Positions 17,368 to 25,628 of a stretch of 64,000 nucleotides of DNA are shown piece by piece. The DNA lies in contig NZ_JANHAX010000001.1 of NCBI RefSeq assembly GCF_030848945.1, positions 620,001-684,000 on the forward strand. Reading direction: 5' to 3'. Position 1 is the stretch's first letter, and each line of letters opens with the position of its first letter. The notes under the pieces were generated by a model, which ran no database searches, was not told the origin of the DNA, and saw only the letters and a program-made list of their open reading frames with translations. Position numbers and translations under genes: made by a program. The stretch comes from Marimonas arenosa. Its GTDB lineage: Bacteria; Pseudomonadota; Alphaproteobacteria; Rhodobacterales; Rhodobacteraceae.

Positions 17368-18474
17368 GTGGCATTTCGAGACCCGATTTCAGACCCGAAC
17401 GCCAATTCTCAGCCGACGGCTGATGCCCCTGAGCGTCAAAGCAACGAGTCGATCCGCCCGCTGACCGTGCCCTTCGTTCGGCCGAGCAATGCGTTGGGCG
17501 CAGCGCATCTGGGCCTGTCTCTGGCGATGTGGGTTGCCTCAATCGTTCTGGGGGCGGTGTTCTATCCTAGCCCGGTGGCGCTGGCCGCCTCGGCGGTGCT
17601 GTTCTTTTCGGCCACGTCGCGGCTGTTCGCGGTGCAGCACGACAACGGGCACATGAGTTACTTCACAAGCCGGCGGGCCAATACCTGGGTCGGCGTTCTG
17701 CTGGGGGCGTTCACTGCGCATCCGTTCCACACGATGCGATATAACCACAACCGCCATCACGCCTATATCGGCAACCTGGACGAGATGGAATCGCACGAGG
17801 TCAAGACCATGACGGTAGCGGAATGGCAGAAGGCCGGCACCTGGGCGCGGATTGGCTACCGGCTCTATCGCTCGCCTTTGGCAATCTGCCTTGTCGGGCC
17901 GATCGCGATCATCCTGATCCGCTATCGTTTTCCCAAGAACGCGATGAAGGTCGGGCTGTGGGACAGCGCGGTGCAGAACGTCCTGATGGCGTCGCTGTGG
18001 GGCTCGGTCTACCTGATCGGCGGCTGGCCCGCCTTCGCGACACTTCTGATCGGCGCGATCTTCGCGGTCTGTTTCGCCACCCTGATCATCTATTCCGGCC
18101 ACAATCACGAGAAGACATACTGGAACCGTGCCGGCGACGTGGATTTCCAGGAGGCGTCGCTGCAAGGGGCTTCGGTGCTCGACCTCGGGCCGGTCTTCGA
18201 CTTCATGATCTTCAATTTCTCCTATCACGACCTGCATCACCTGAATTCGAAGGTGCCTTGTTATAGGCTGCGGGAATGCCACAAGGCGCTGGAACACCTG
18301 ATCGCGCCTACGCGACTTGGCTGGCGTGAGCTGGTGGGCACCTTGCGCTGGAACCTCTGGGACGAGGACAAGGGCCGCATGGTGCCGTTCAGCGCGGCCG
18401 ATCCGGTGTTCGCGTGGCCCGCCGGGACCCGGCGGGATGTGCAGGGGGGCGGGCGGCGCGATGTCGCTGGCTGA
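17368..18474 (+). CDS. fatty acid desaturase family protein
   Basis: A 368-residue membrane di-iron desaturase/hydroxylase. The three histidine boxes are H91-DNG-H95, H127-NR-H130-H131 and H287-DL-H290-H291, with an added HNHEKTYW segment near residue 246. Hydrophobic stretches between the boxes give four to five spans. The GTG at 17368 is supported by CAGGAG eight bases upstream. It overlaps the cyclopropane-synthase gene by 14 bases, so the two act together, probably on unsaturated phospholipid acyl chains. Similar methylase/desaturase pairings occur in furan or methyl-branched fatty acid synthesis in Rhodobacter relatives; whether that applies here needs comparison. Confidence 0.87.
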   Translation: MAFRDPISDPNANSQPTADAPERQSNESIRPLTVPFVRPSNALGAAHLGLSLAMWVASIVLGAVFYPSPVALAASAVLFFSATSRLFAVQHDNGHMSYFTSRRANTWVGVLLGAFTAHPFHTMRYNHNRHHAYIGNLDEMESHEVKTMTVAEWQKAGTWARIGYRLYRSPLAICLVGPIAIILIRYRFPKNAMKVGLWDSAVQNVLMASLWGSVYLIGGWPAFATLLIGAIFAVCFATLIIYSGHNHEKTYWNRAGDVDFQEASLQGASVLDLGPVFDFMIFNFSYHDLHHLNSKVPCYRLRECHKALEHLIAPTRLGWRELVGTLRWNLWDEDKGRMVPFSAADPVFAWPAGTRRDVQGGGRRDVAG

Positions 18475-19723
18475 CAGGGAACAGTCCGAGGCGCGGGGCC
18501 TCGCGGGCCTGGCGGCGCGGGGGTCTGCCGCGTTGCTGCGCCGGATCACCGCGGGCACCGAGGTTGCGGTCGGCGGCGATGCCACGGGGCACAATTCGAA
18601 GCCCTTCGAGATCAGCGTTCCACCGCTGGGCGCGGTCTTGCGCATCGCGCTCGACCCGGAATACTGGGTTCCCGCCAGCTTTGTGCGCGGCGAATGGGAG
18701 ATGCGACGCGGCGATCTGGGCGATTTCGCCACCTACATGCTGGACCGCAAGAAAGGCCGCATGACCCGGCGGTTCTCGACCCGGCAGCGCCGTGGCCTGA
18801 CAGCGAACCATTTCCTCAAGCATTGGCTGCGGCCGCTGACCTACACCCGTTCGGTGCGCCGGCATTACGACATAGACCCGCGGGTCTATGAATACATCCT
18901 CGACCCCGAGATGCTCTATACCGCGGCGTTTTTCGACGGCACCGACGACCTGGCGACCGCGCAGCAGATCAAGATGGCGCGGGCGGTTGAGCGGCTGCAA
19001 CTGCCCGAGAGCGCCCGGGTTCTGGAGATTGGTATGGGCTGGGGCGGGTTCGCGCGCCATCTGGTGCGCAATCATCCGGGCGCCTCGGTCTGCGGGCTGA
19101 CGATTTCAACCGAACAGCTCGACTGGGCGACTGCGCATGATGCCAAGGCTCTCTCGCGCGCAGAACTGGCCCGGACGCGGCCTCTGCTTGAGGATTTCCG
19201 CGATCACCGGCCCGAGGAGCCTTATGACGGGATCGTGTCCTTCGGCCTGTTCGAACATGTCGGGCAGAGGCTCTATGCCGATTTCTTCCGGCGCTGCCAC
19301 GACATGCTGAAACCGGGCGGGCGGATGCTGGTGCATACCATCGTCAAGAACCGCTCGAACTCGCCCACAAACCGCTGGATCGACACCCATATCTTTCCGG
19401 GCGGCTATATCCCTTCGGTGGCCGAAGCGACGCGGGGTGCCGAGGCGGCCGAGCTGAACCTGACCGCGGTGCATCTGCACGGGCCGGAGAACTATGCTGA
19501 AACCTGCCGGCAGTGGCGGCGGAACCTGATAGCGAACCGCGACCCGCTGCTGAGGCTTTACCGCGATGATATCGGGCTGAGCGAACAGGAAGCGTTGGAG
19601 GCTTTTCGGACCTGGGAGATTTACCTGGCCGGGGCCGAGGCCGGGTTCCGCGTCAAGCGCCGCCCGATGCAGACCGCGCAGCTGGTGTTCCAGCGGCCCA
19701 CTTCCGACAATAGATGCCCTTGA
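18461..19723 (+). CDS. cfa: cyclopropane-fatty-acyl-phospholipid synthase family methyltransferase
   Basis: A 420-residue SAM-dependent enzyme that transfers a methyl or methylene group to a double bond of a phospholipid acyl chain. The ATG at 18461 lies inside the desaturase gene and follows a G-rich AGGGGGG. The N-terminal lipid-binding part covers about 1-130, including YDIDPRVYEYILDPEMLYTA just after it. SAM motif I is E189-IGMGWGG, followed by GLTISTEQLDWA. The FEHVGQRLYADFF segment is typical of CFA synthases. Length is slightly above the 380-400 usual. The overlap suggests coupled translation and a shared pathway with the desaturase. Confidence 0.88.
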   Translation: MSLADREQSEARGLAGLAARGSAALLRRITAGTEVAVGGDATGHNSKPFEISVPPLGAVLRIALDPEYWVPASFVRGEWEMRRGDLGDFATYMLDRKKGRMTRRFSTRQRRGLTANHFLKHWLRPLTYTRSVRRHYDIDPRVYEYILDPEMLYTAAFFDGTDDLATAQQIKMARAVERLQLPESARVLEIGMGWGGFARHLVRNHPGASVCGLTISTEQLDWATAHDAKALSRAELARTRPLLEDFRDHRPEEPYDGIVSFGLFEHVGQRLYADFFRRCHDMLKPGGRMLVHTIVKNRSNSPTNRWIDTHIFPGGYIPSVAEATRGAEAAELNLTAVHLHGPENYAETCRQWRRNLIANRDPLLRLYRDDIGLSEQEALEAFRTWEIYLAGAEAGFRVKRRPMQTAQLVFQRPTSDNRCP

Positions 19724-20259
19724 CCGTTCGTGGGCTCGCAGTGCTACGTTCGGCCGATGATGGCAGCTTAACAGAATATTGCCCCGTTCATCATCAGTGC
19801 TGCGACTTGAAGTGAGGGCTCGAAGCTGCCATCCGATGGTTTCGGTCGGGAATCTCGGGGCGGAACGTCCGCTTTCAGGAATCGCGATTGTTGCCTTCGC
19901 ACCCGCAGAGAAAGTCCGCTTACCGCCCAAACCCCCGTTCTGCCTGGCCGCAGCGAATGTCAGGTTTGAGCCCAACCTACCCAATTGTGGATAACGCAGT
20001 ATTCACCACACAGGGGGGAAGGCGGTCTTTCGCCGCAGTCGCGAGCCAACCTGACCACGATGATCAAAGCCGACATTCAGATGGCGCTGAGATAGGATTC
20101 ATTCTGTCCTGCCGCAAGTCTGCTTCGAGCCCTATTGCGAAATTCGGTTTGAGCGCAGCACCTGACATGAAAGGGAGGCAAAAGAAATAGGGGTGACGTA
20201 GCTATGCGAACCGAAAACCCACGGCGGCTGACAATCGCCATCAAAGACAGTGAATTGTC
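19724..20259. other. intergenic region, possible untranslated transcript
   Basis: No convincing gene is seen in this stretch. It contains degenerate repeat-like blocks built on GTCCGCTTTC and AAAGTCCGCTTACC words, of a type common in spacer DNA of this group. It ends in a strong plus-strand terminator at 20260-20297 that no known gene uses directly, the nearest plus-strand gene ending 536 bases earlier. Either the cfa mRNA has a long 3' part or a small RNA is encoded here. Confidence 0.45.
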
Positions 20260-20297
20260 CTATCGAGATATTACCATCTCCGGATAGTCATTTTTTT
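20260..20297 (+). terminator. intrinsic terminator without an obvious gene
   Basis: Stem CTATC-GAGAT (20260-20269), loop ATTACC, return ATCTC, a two-base bulge CG, then GATAG (20283-20287), followed by TCA and seven Ts (20291-20297) and a further T-run. This is a good plus-strand intrinsic terminator. On the minus strand no T-run follows the stem, so it does not serve the sorting-tail gene at 20365-20838. Confidence 0.65.
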
Positions 20298-20364
20298 AGT
20301 TTTTAGGGCCGAATCCACGACTTCATGCAACCACCATGCCGACAAGCTATTTCGGCGGTTTGAA

Positions 20365-20838
20365 TCAGCCCCAACGTACCTGTGTTCGACGCTTTGCAAT
20401 GTATCCGAGGGACAAAAGAGCAGCCAACAACATCGGCAGCCCGGCGGGCAGCGGGACATCTGGGACCAATTCAGCGGTCACGTAGTGGAAATCGGAGGTA
20501 GGATACAGAGAAAGGCCGCACAAGTCCCCTTGGATGGTGTGCGAGTAGCATGAGGTAACAAACGTACTGCCAGAACTGGCCAGACCGTATGCAAACATCG
20601 GCGTCAAGTATCCAAAGACGCCTAGGCTATTACCCACGGCATCTCGAAAGTCAGCTGCCAAAGCGCTATCACCCCACCAAGTCTGGGATTGAAGCGTTGT
20701 GCCAAGAGCATTGTAGTTGCCGTAGATCGTTGTGACCTCCCAATCGGACCCGCCCACGCTTACCGTCACTGCCTTAGCGGTGGCCGCGGGTAGCAAAAAG
20801 GTAACAACGCAAAGCAGAGCGTATATCCAACGCAGCAT
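20365..20838 (-). CDS. exported protein with VPLPA-type C-terminal sorting tail
   Basis: A 157-residue protein with an N-terminal signal peptide (LRWIYALLCVVTFLLPAATA, cut near KA-VT) and a C-terminal tripartite tail: VPLPAGLPML, a hydrophobic helix, and a basic end (AKRRTQVRWG). This is the PEP-CTERM-like VPLPA tail found in Rhodobacteraceae, which marks substrates of an exosortase-like system and links them to exopolysaccharide or surface export. Two Cys residues lie in the middle (SCYSH, DLCGL). The middle is not recognised. Codon use is less GC-rich than in neighbours, suggesting fast evolution or transfer. A similar tail occurs in the protein at 52662-53102. Confidence 0.75.
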   Translation of the reverse strand: MLRWIYALLCVVTFLLPAATAKAVTVSVGGSDWEVTTIYGNYNALGTTLQSQTWWGDSALAADFRDAVGNSLGVFGYLTPMFAYGLASSGSTFVTSCYSHTIQGDLCGLSLYPTSDFHYVTAELVPDVPLPAGLPMLLAALLSLGYIAKRRTQVRWG

Positions 20839-21501
20839 TGGAAACCTCCAAAATTAGAAGACAACAAATTCTATACTGAAGGAATTCAATACCCTAGTCA
20901 AACGTAAACAACCCGAACCCAATTTCAAACTGCTTTGGTCATGGAGGCGAGCCCCCACCCGGATTCATGTAATGATAGAATCTTGAGCCGGTGAGCGGGA
21001 TGATTTTTTAGGGCGCAACGTCGTTCTTGTCCGCATCTTCCCAGCCTTGCTTTGGCGCAGGGACTCAGGGCATCGGAAGCGGCGGCGGATCGGTTCTGTC
21101 AATGATCGACTCGGCGAAGTTCGCTGCGCTGGCAAATCCTTAGTGCTGCAGGCACGAAGGTCGTTGATTACCTGCTGCAATCGGACTTGCCGCGTGTGCA
21201 AGAGTCCGGAAAGTCCGCATTGCGACCGGCTGCCCTGAGCAAATGCCGCATCGTCCCACGAAGGTCTGGTTTGGGGAAGCTGCGCTGCAGCGACCGGGAA
21301 GGCCGTGAACGGCTGGTGTTGGCCGAGAGCGCCAGTTGGCACGATTGGGCCGAAAGTCGGGAAAGTCCCGCAAAGCAGACCTTGGTGCTGAGCGTGGCGA
21401 ACGGCTGCAATCCGCCCATCGGGTCGAGTGCTGCAAGAGCGACCAAGGTCCGGATCGGATTTAACATCCGACCTTGCAGGCAAACGCCCAAACAGCCGCA
21501 C
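20839..21501. other. intergenic region with degraded repeat
   Basis: A gap of 663 bases between a minus-strand exported protein and the minus-strand udh gene. Open frames exist on both strands but none has family features. It contains the repeat copy at 21213-21308 and an AT-rich part (about 20840-20950) that probably holds the promoter of the sorting-tail gene. Confidence 0.5.
21213..21308 (-). repeat. dispersed 96-base repeat, copy 2
   Basis: The reverse complement of this stretch aligns without gaps to 16058-16153. The central GCTTCCCC block and both ends (TCACGGCC and GCGGAC) are conserved, with scattered substitutions. It lies in non-coding DNA. See the copy at 16058 for interpretation. 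Confidence 0.65.
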
Positions 21502-22293
21502 TCAGTCGTCGAAATGCCCGGCCTTGGCGAAGCCGCCGCCCTGATACTTGATCGCCGGATCGTCCACCTCCACCGCCGGCTCGTCCGGATGCTCGCCTGC
21601 CCATTGCCGCGAGCTGTCCTGCGGTTGCCAGCCGAGATAGGCCACCTTGGAATTGTCCCACCACAACTCGTCATTGGCGGACACGCCATAGACCACCGGG
21701 CAGCCCAGCCGCGGCACCTTCAGCACCCGGTCGATCAGCCGCAGCATGTCGCGGGCGCTCATCCAGGTCGCCATCATCCGCCGGTCCTTGGGCTTCTCGA
21801 AGCATGACCCGATCCGCACCCGCGCGCCCTCGATGCCGAATTTCTTCCAGTAGTACAGTGCCAGCCCTTCGCCATAGACCTTGGACACGCCGTAAAGCGA
21901 ATCCGGCAGCACCGGCGCTTCGGCATCGAGCCGGGTTTCGCGGGTATGGAAGCCGATGGCGTGGTTGGAACTGGCGAAAAGGATGCGTTTCACCCCAGCC
22001 TTACGCGCCGCGTCGTAGAGATTGTAGGTGCCGATCACGTTGACGCTGTGGATCAGCTCTGCCGTGTTCTCCGTTGAAATACCGCCGAAATTCAGGATCG
22101 CGTCGCAGCCGTCAACCAGCCCGTGCATCGCCTCTGCGTCGCACATGTCGGCGATGACCCAGTCCTCGCCCTCAGCGCGGCCATTCTCCGGTTCGGCGAT
22201 GTCGCTCAGCCGCATCTCGACGCCCAACTCGTGCAGCATCGGCCGGAGCAGCGTCCCAATTCCGCCCGAGGCCCCCGTCATCAGAACTTTCAT
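21502..22293 (-). CDS. udh: uronate dehydrogenase (NAD-dependent)
   Basis: A 263-residue NAD-dependent epimerase-fold enzyme that matches uronate dehydrogenase, which oxidises D-glucuronate or D-galacturonate to the aldaro-lactone. Seen are the cofactor site TGASGGIGTLL, FGGISTEN, FASSNHAIG, the YGVSK catalytic Tyr/Lys, VRIGSCFEKP, and GVSANDELWWDNSK. These line up in order with the Agrobacterium enzyme of 265 residues as I recall it. GGAGACGAGACG precedes the ATG. It is the third gene of an operon with the IlvD/Edd dehydratase and an SDR, which suggests oxidative hexuronate breakdown under a GntR-type operator at 25085. Confidence 0.88.
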   Translation of the reverse strand: MKVLMTGASGGIGTLLRPMLHELGVEMRLSDIAEPENGRAEGEDWVIADMCDAEAMHGLVDGCDAILNFGGISTENTAELIHSVNVIGTYNLYDAARKAGVKRILFASSNHAIGFHTRETRLDAEAPVLPDSLYGVSKVYGEGLALYYWKKFGIEGARVRIGSCFEKPKDRRMMATWMSARDMLRLIDRVLKVPRLGCPVVYGVSANDELWWDNSKVAYLGWQPQDSSRQWAGEHPDEPAVEVDDPAIKYQGGGFAKAGHFDD

Positions 22294-22371
22294 CGTCTCG
22301 TCTCCTCACGCCCGGCGGCTCATCGCACGCCGCGTTAACCCGACCCTTGCCGGAACCTTGAACCACCGCGC

Positions 22372-22410
22372 GCCAGCCAGGGTGCCAGCCGGCTTGCCAG
22401 CCAGGCTGCC
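22372..22410. repeat. 12-base tandem repeat, about 3.25 copies
   Basis: Three successive units GCCAGCCAGGGT, GCCAGCCGGCTT and GCCAGCCAGGCT, then a partial GCC. The array lies in the gap of 193 bases between udh and the preceding SDR gene within one likely transcript. The consensus is GCCAGCC followed by five variable bases. Function unknown; it could be slippage-prone DNA or part of an RNA structure between the two genes. Confidence 0.7.
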
Positions 22411-22486
22411 ATACCTGCAAGCACCGGCCTCCGGAAGCCGTTAACCATTTGGCGCGGTGGCGCAGAGAATACTTAAGAAGGAGGCG

Positions 22487-23224
22487 TCAACCTCTTCCGA
22501 TAAAAGGCATATTTGTCGCCATCACGGTCATGAACTGGACATTGGCATCCAGCGGCAGCGAGGCCATGTGCAGCACCGACGAGGCCACATGCGCCACATC
22601 CATCACCGGCTCCACCTTGATCTCGCCATCCGCCTGCGGCATGCCGGTGGTCATTTTCGCCGCCATGTCGGTCAATGCATTGCCGATGTCGATCTGGCCA
22701 CACGCGATGGAATAGGGCCGCCCGTCGAGCGAGATCGACCGCGTCAACCCGGTGATCGCGTGTTTCGAAGCGGTATAGGCGGCAGACCCCCAGCGCGGCA
22801 CGTAAGCCGAGACCGAGCCGTTATTGATGATCCGCCCGCCCTGAGGCTCCTGCCGGCGCATGATGCCAAAGGCCACCTTGGCACAGATGAAACTGCCCGT
22901 CAGGTTAACGTCGATCACCTCGCGCCACTTGCCGACGTCGATCTCGTCGATGGTGGTCGACAGGAGCGACACCCCGGCATTGTTGAAGATCGCGTCGAGA
23001 TGCCCCCAGGCCCCCATCGCCCGATCAAACGCGCCTTCCACGGCTGTCTCTTGCGTCACGTCGCATTCCAGCACCAGCGCGTTTTCGTGGTCCGCCGCCA
23101 CCTCTTCCAATGCCGCCCCGTTGCGTCCCACCAGCCCGACCCGCCAGCCGGCATCGAGAAAGGTTTCGGCGGTAACCTTGCCGATGCCCCGGCCAGCGCC
23201 GGTGATGATAATCGATTTGCTCAT
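22487..23224 (-). CDS. SDR family oxidoreductase
   Basis: A 245-residue classical SDR: cofactor site TGAGRGIGKVTAETF, NNAGVSLL, catalytic Ser in NNGSVSAYVP, and YTASKHAITGL carrying the Tyr/Lys pair. The C-terminal part (ASLPLDANVQFMTVMATNMP) is typical of a set of alphaproteobacterial SDRs encoded beside sugar-acid dehydratases. It starts nine bases after the stop of the IlvD/Edd dehydratase gene. In pathways that use such a dehydratase the SDR may oxidise the sugar, lactone or deoxy intermediate; the substrate is not evident. Confidence 0.85.
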   Translation of the reverse strand: MSKSIIITGAGRGIGKVTAETFLDAGWRVGLVGRNGAALEEVAADHENALVLECDVTQETAVEGAFDRAMGAWGHLDAIFNNAGVSLLSTTIDEIDVGKWREVIDVNLTGSFICAKVAFGIMRRQEPQGGRIINNGSVSAYVPRWGSAAYTASKHAITGLTRSISLDGRPYSIACGQIDIGNALTDMAAKMTTGMPQADGEIKVEPVMDVAHVASSVLHMASLPLDANVQFMTVMATNMPFIGRG

Positions 23225-23233
23225 GTGCCGCCC

Positions 23234-25015
23234 TCAGTGGTTGTCCCGCGGAATAGTCCGGGCAACTTTCTGATAGGCCGTTGCAAGTTCCAGACAGCCA
23301 CCGTCAGACAGTTGCCCGACATGGGTACGATAGATTTCCTGCCAGGGGGTTTGGTTGACCAGTTCCGGCGGTTCCCAGGCCGCGATCCGCGCGTCCCACT
23401 CGTCTTCCGGCACCAGTGCGTTCATGGTCGAACTGTTGAGATCGAGCCGCACCCTGTCGCCGGTTTGCAGATAGGCGAGCCCCCCGCCGACCACCGATTC
23501 CGGTGAGGCGTTAAGAATCGACGGACTTTCCGAAGTGCCCGACTGGCGTCCATCACCTACGGTGGGTAAGTGGTTGATTCCTTGGCGAATAATTGAATCC
23601 GGCGGCAACATGTTCACGACCTCGGCGCTGCCGGGATAGCCGACGCATCCGACGCCGCGGATGAAGAGGATGGTCTTTTCGTCAATTTTCAGGTCCGGGT
23701 CGTTGACCCGGTCGTGATAATCCTCGGGGCCTTCGAACACCACGGCGCGCGCCTCGAACATACCCTCGTTGCCGGGCTCGCTGAGGAAGCGCTTGCGGAA
23801 ATCGTCCGAGATCACGCTGGTCTTCATCAGTGCGCTGTCGAACAGGTTGCCCGACAGTACTTTGAAACCTGCATTCGCGCGCAACGGCTTGTCATAGGTC
23901 GTGATCACGTCTCGATCCAGGCTTTCGCAACCGGCCAGGTTCGCCCCCATCTCGTTGCCGGTCGCGGTCATCGACTCGGTGTGGATACGGCCGGCCTTCA
24001 CCAACTCGCCCATCACCGCCGGCACGCCGCCGGCGCGGAAGAAACCTTCGCCGAGGTATTCCCCGGCTGGCTGCATGTTCACCATCAGCGGCACGTCGAA
24101 GCCGATGGTTTCCCAATCCTTCACATTCAGTTCGACTCCGATATGTCGCGCCACCGCCTGGAGATGTGGCGGCGCATTCGTCGAGCCCCCAATGGCCGCG
24201 TTGACAACGATAGCGTTTTCAAAGGCTTGCCGGGTCATGATGTCCGACGGCTTGAGGTCTTCATAGACCATTTTGACGATCCGCTTGCCGGTCTCGTAGG
24301 CCATCGCCATGCGTTCTCGGAACGGTGCCGGGATCGCCGAATTGCCGGTGAGCGACATACCCAGGGCCTCGGCCATGGCGTTCATGGTCGAGGCTGTGCC
24401 CATGGTGTTGCAGTGGCCCAGAGACGGCGCCGAGGAACAAACCCGCGCCATGAATTCCTCGTAGTCGATCTTACCTTCCGCCAGCAGCCGCCGGCTCTCC
24501 CACACGATCATGCCCGACCCGGCGCGCTTGCCTTGCCACCAGCCATCGAGCATCGGCCCGCCATTCAAGGCGATCGCCGGGATGTCCACCGTCGCCGCCC
24601 CCATCAGCATCGCCGGCGTGGTCTTGTCGCACCCGGTCGTCAGCACCACGCCGTCGATCGGATAGCCATGCAGCACCTCCACAAGGCTCAAGTAGGCCAG
24701 ATTGCGGTCCAGCGCCGCTGTCGGGCGCTTGCCGGTTTCCTGGATCGGGTGAACCGGGAATTCCATCGGGATCCCGCCCGCCTCGCGAATACCCGCCTTG
24801 ATCCGGTCCATCAGGAAAACATGGATCTTGTTGCAGGGTGCAAGGTCCGAGCCGGTATTGGCGATGCCGATGATCGGACGCTCCGACTGCAATTCTTCGC
24901 GGGTAAAACTCTGGTTCTGATAACGTTCTACATAGAGCGCCGTCATGCCCGGGTTGTTGGGATTGTCGAACCATTCCTGCGAGCGAAATCGCTTATTGGC
25001 GCGTGTATCCGACAT
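23234..25015 (-). CDS. IlvD/Edd family dehydratase (aldonate dehydratase type)
   Basis: A 593-residue iron-sulfur dehydratase, the length of xylonate and arabonate dehydratases rather than of IlvD from amino acid synthesis. The start is the ATG at 25015, with GGGAGGGAAAAC upstream; the longer open frame has no ribosome site. Cluster Cys residues are in LAPCNKIH, TTGCDKTTP and SLGHCNTMGTASTMN, and the C-terminal domain ends with TVGDGRQSGTSESPSILN. It removes water from an aldonate to give a 2-keto-3-deoxy acid. A TGGTATACCA operator lies 70 bases upstream. It leads the dehydratase-SDR-udh operon; XylX at 32742 could take the next step if the acid is a pentonate. Confidence 0.88.
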   Translation of the reverse strand: MSDTRANKRFRSQEWFDNPNNPGMTALYVERYQNQSFTREELQSERPIIGIANTGSDLAPCNKIHVFLMDRIKAGIREAGGIPMEFPVHPIQETGKRPTAALDRNLAYLSLVEVLHGYPIDGVVLTTGCDKTTPAMLMGAATVDIPAIALNGGPMLDGWWQGKRAGSGMIVWESRRLLAEGKIDYEEFMARVCSSAPSLGHCNTMGTASTMNAMAEALGMSLTGNSAIPAPFRERMAMAYETGKRIVKMVYEDLKPSDIMTRQAFENAIVVNAAIGGSTNAPPHLQAVARHIGVELNVKDWETIGFDVPLMVNMQPAGEYLGEGFFRAGGVPAVMGELVKAGRIHTESMTATGNEMGANLAGCESLDRDVITTYDKPLRANAGFKVLSGNLFDSALMKTSVISDDFRKRFLSEPGNEGMFEARAVVFEGPEDYHDRVNDPDLKIDEKTILFIRGVGCVGYPGSAEVVNMLPPDSIIRQGINHLPTVGDGRQSGTSESPSILNASPESVVGGGLAYLQTGDRVRLDLNSSTMNALVPEDEWDARIAAWEPPELVNQTPWQEIYRTHVGQLSDGGCLELATAYQKVARTIPRDNH

Positions 25016-25084
25016 GTTTTCCCTCCCGGATGGCCCGATCGACACAGACCCGAAAACTGGGGCTGTTGGCTTAGCTTCCTCAAA

Positions 25085-25094
25085 TGGTATACCA
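25085..25094. promoter_or_regulatory. GntR-type operator, TGGTATACCA
   Basis: A ten-base perfect core within AAATGGTATACCAAAT, between the minus-strand dehydratase gene (start 25015) and the plus-strand gene at 25146. It is the weakest palindrome of the five because the outer bases do not pair, but the core is identical. It probably places the dehydratase-SDR-udh operon under the GntR/FCD regulator encoded at 4170-4865. Confidence 0.7.
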
Positions 25095-25145
25095 AATGCA
25101 AGTGCAAAGATGCATCCCTCGGGATGCCTGGAAAGGACACTCCGG

Positions 25146-25628
25146 ATGACCGTCAAACGCGTCTTGACCGCCACCGTTTTCTGCCTTGGGCAAGCAACCG
25201 TCCCGGTTTTGGCCGGTGTCGATTTGACTGCGGCCGAGACCTGCATGGCGCAGCAGATCGCGTCCGGCCAGAACCCGGCTCTCTGCCTCGACACCGCTCA
25301 TGCCGATTGCCTGCTGTCCCCGGCGGATGCACCGGCGGTGGCGACGTTGTGCTTCACCGAAGCGCGCAAGGCCTGGGACGCCGGGATCGCCGCCGAAATG
25401 GCGCGCATTCGCGACAACGCGCCCGAAAAGATTGCCGCGATCGCCGCGATCGAGGTGAAATATGACCTACTAACGGGCCTGACCCAGTGCGACCGCATGG
25501 AAGAACTGGCCAAGGTCGCCTCGGAAGAACCTGCCGACAGCATCCAGCGGCAGAAGGCCCGCTGCACGGCGTCCTCGGCCGGGCTGGCCTATCTTCGGCT
25601 CCGATACCGCGGCAGCGACATCGAATGA
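25146..25628 (+). CDS. exported cysteine-containing hypothetical protein
   Basis: A 160-residue protein from the ATG at 25146 with AAGGACAC upstream. The N-terminus MTVKRVLTATVFCLGQATVP followed by VLAG is a signal peptide, so it is probably periplasmic. Six Cys residues remain after the signal (LTAAETCMAQQ, NPALCLD, HADCLLS, ATLCFTE, LTQCDRME, KARCTASS), a pattern that suggests disulfides. The layout is faintly like LprI/DUF1311 proteins, but I cannot assign it. It overlaps azlC by ATGA, so it leads a three-gene unit with azlC and azlD. Confidence 0.7.
   Translation: MTVKRVLTATVFCLGQATVPVLAGVDLTAAETCMAQQIASGQNPALCLDTAHADCLLSPADAPAVATLCFTEARKAWDAGIAAEMARIRDNAPEKIAAIAAIEVKYDLLTGLTQCDRMEELAKVASEEPADSIQRQKARCTASSAGLAYLRLRYRGSDIE

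Noticed and set aside
20965..21501. Minus-strand open frame of 178 codons before the sorting-tail gene
   Set aside because: Much of it is the dispersed repeat, whose other copies do not preserve this frame.
23714..25465. Long plus-strand open frame of 583 codons
   Set aside because: It is antisense to the IlvD/Edd dehydratase, whose iron-sulfur Cys motifs are intact.
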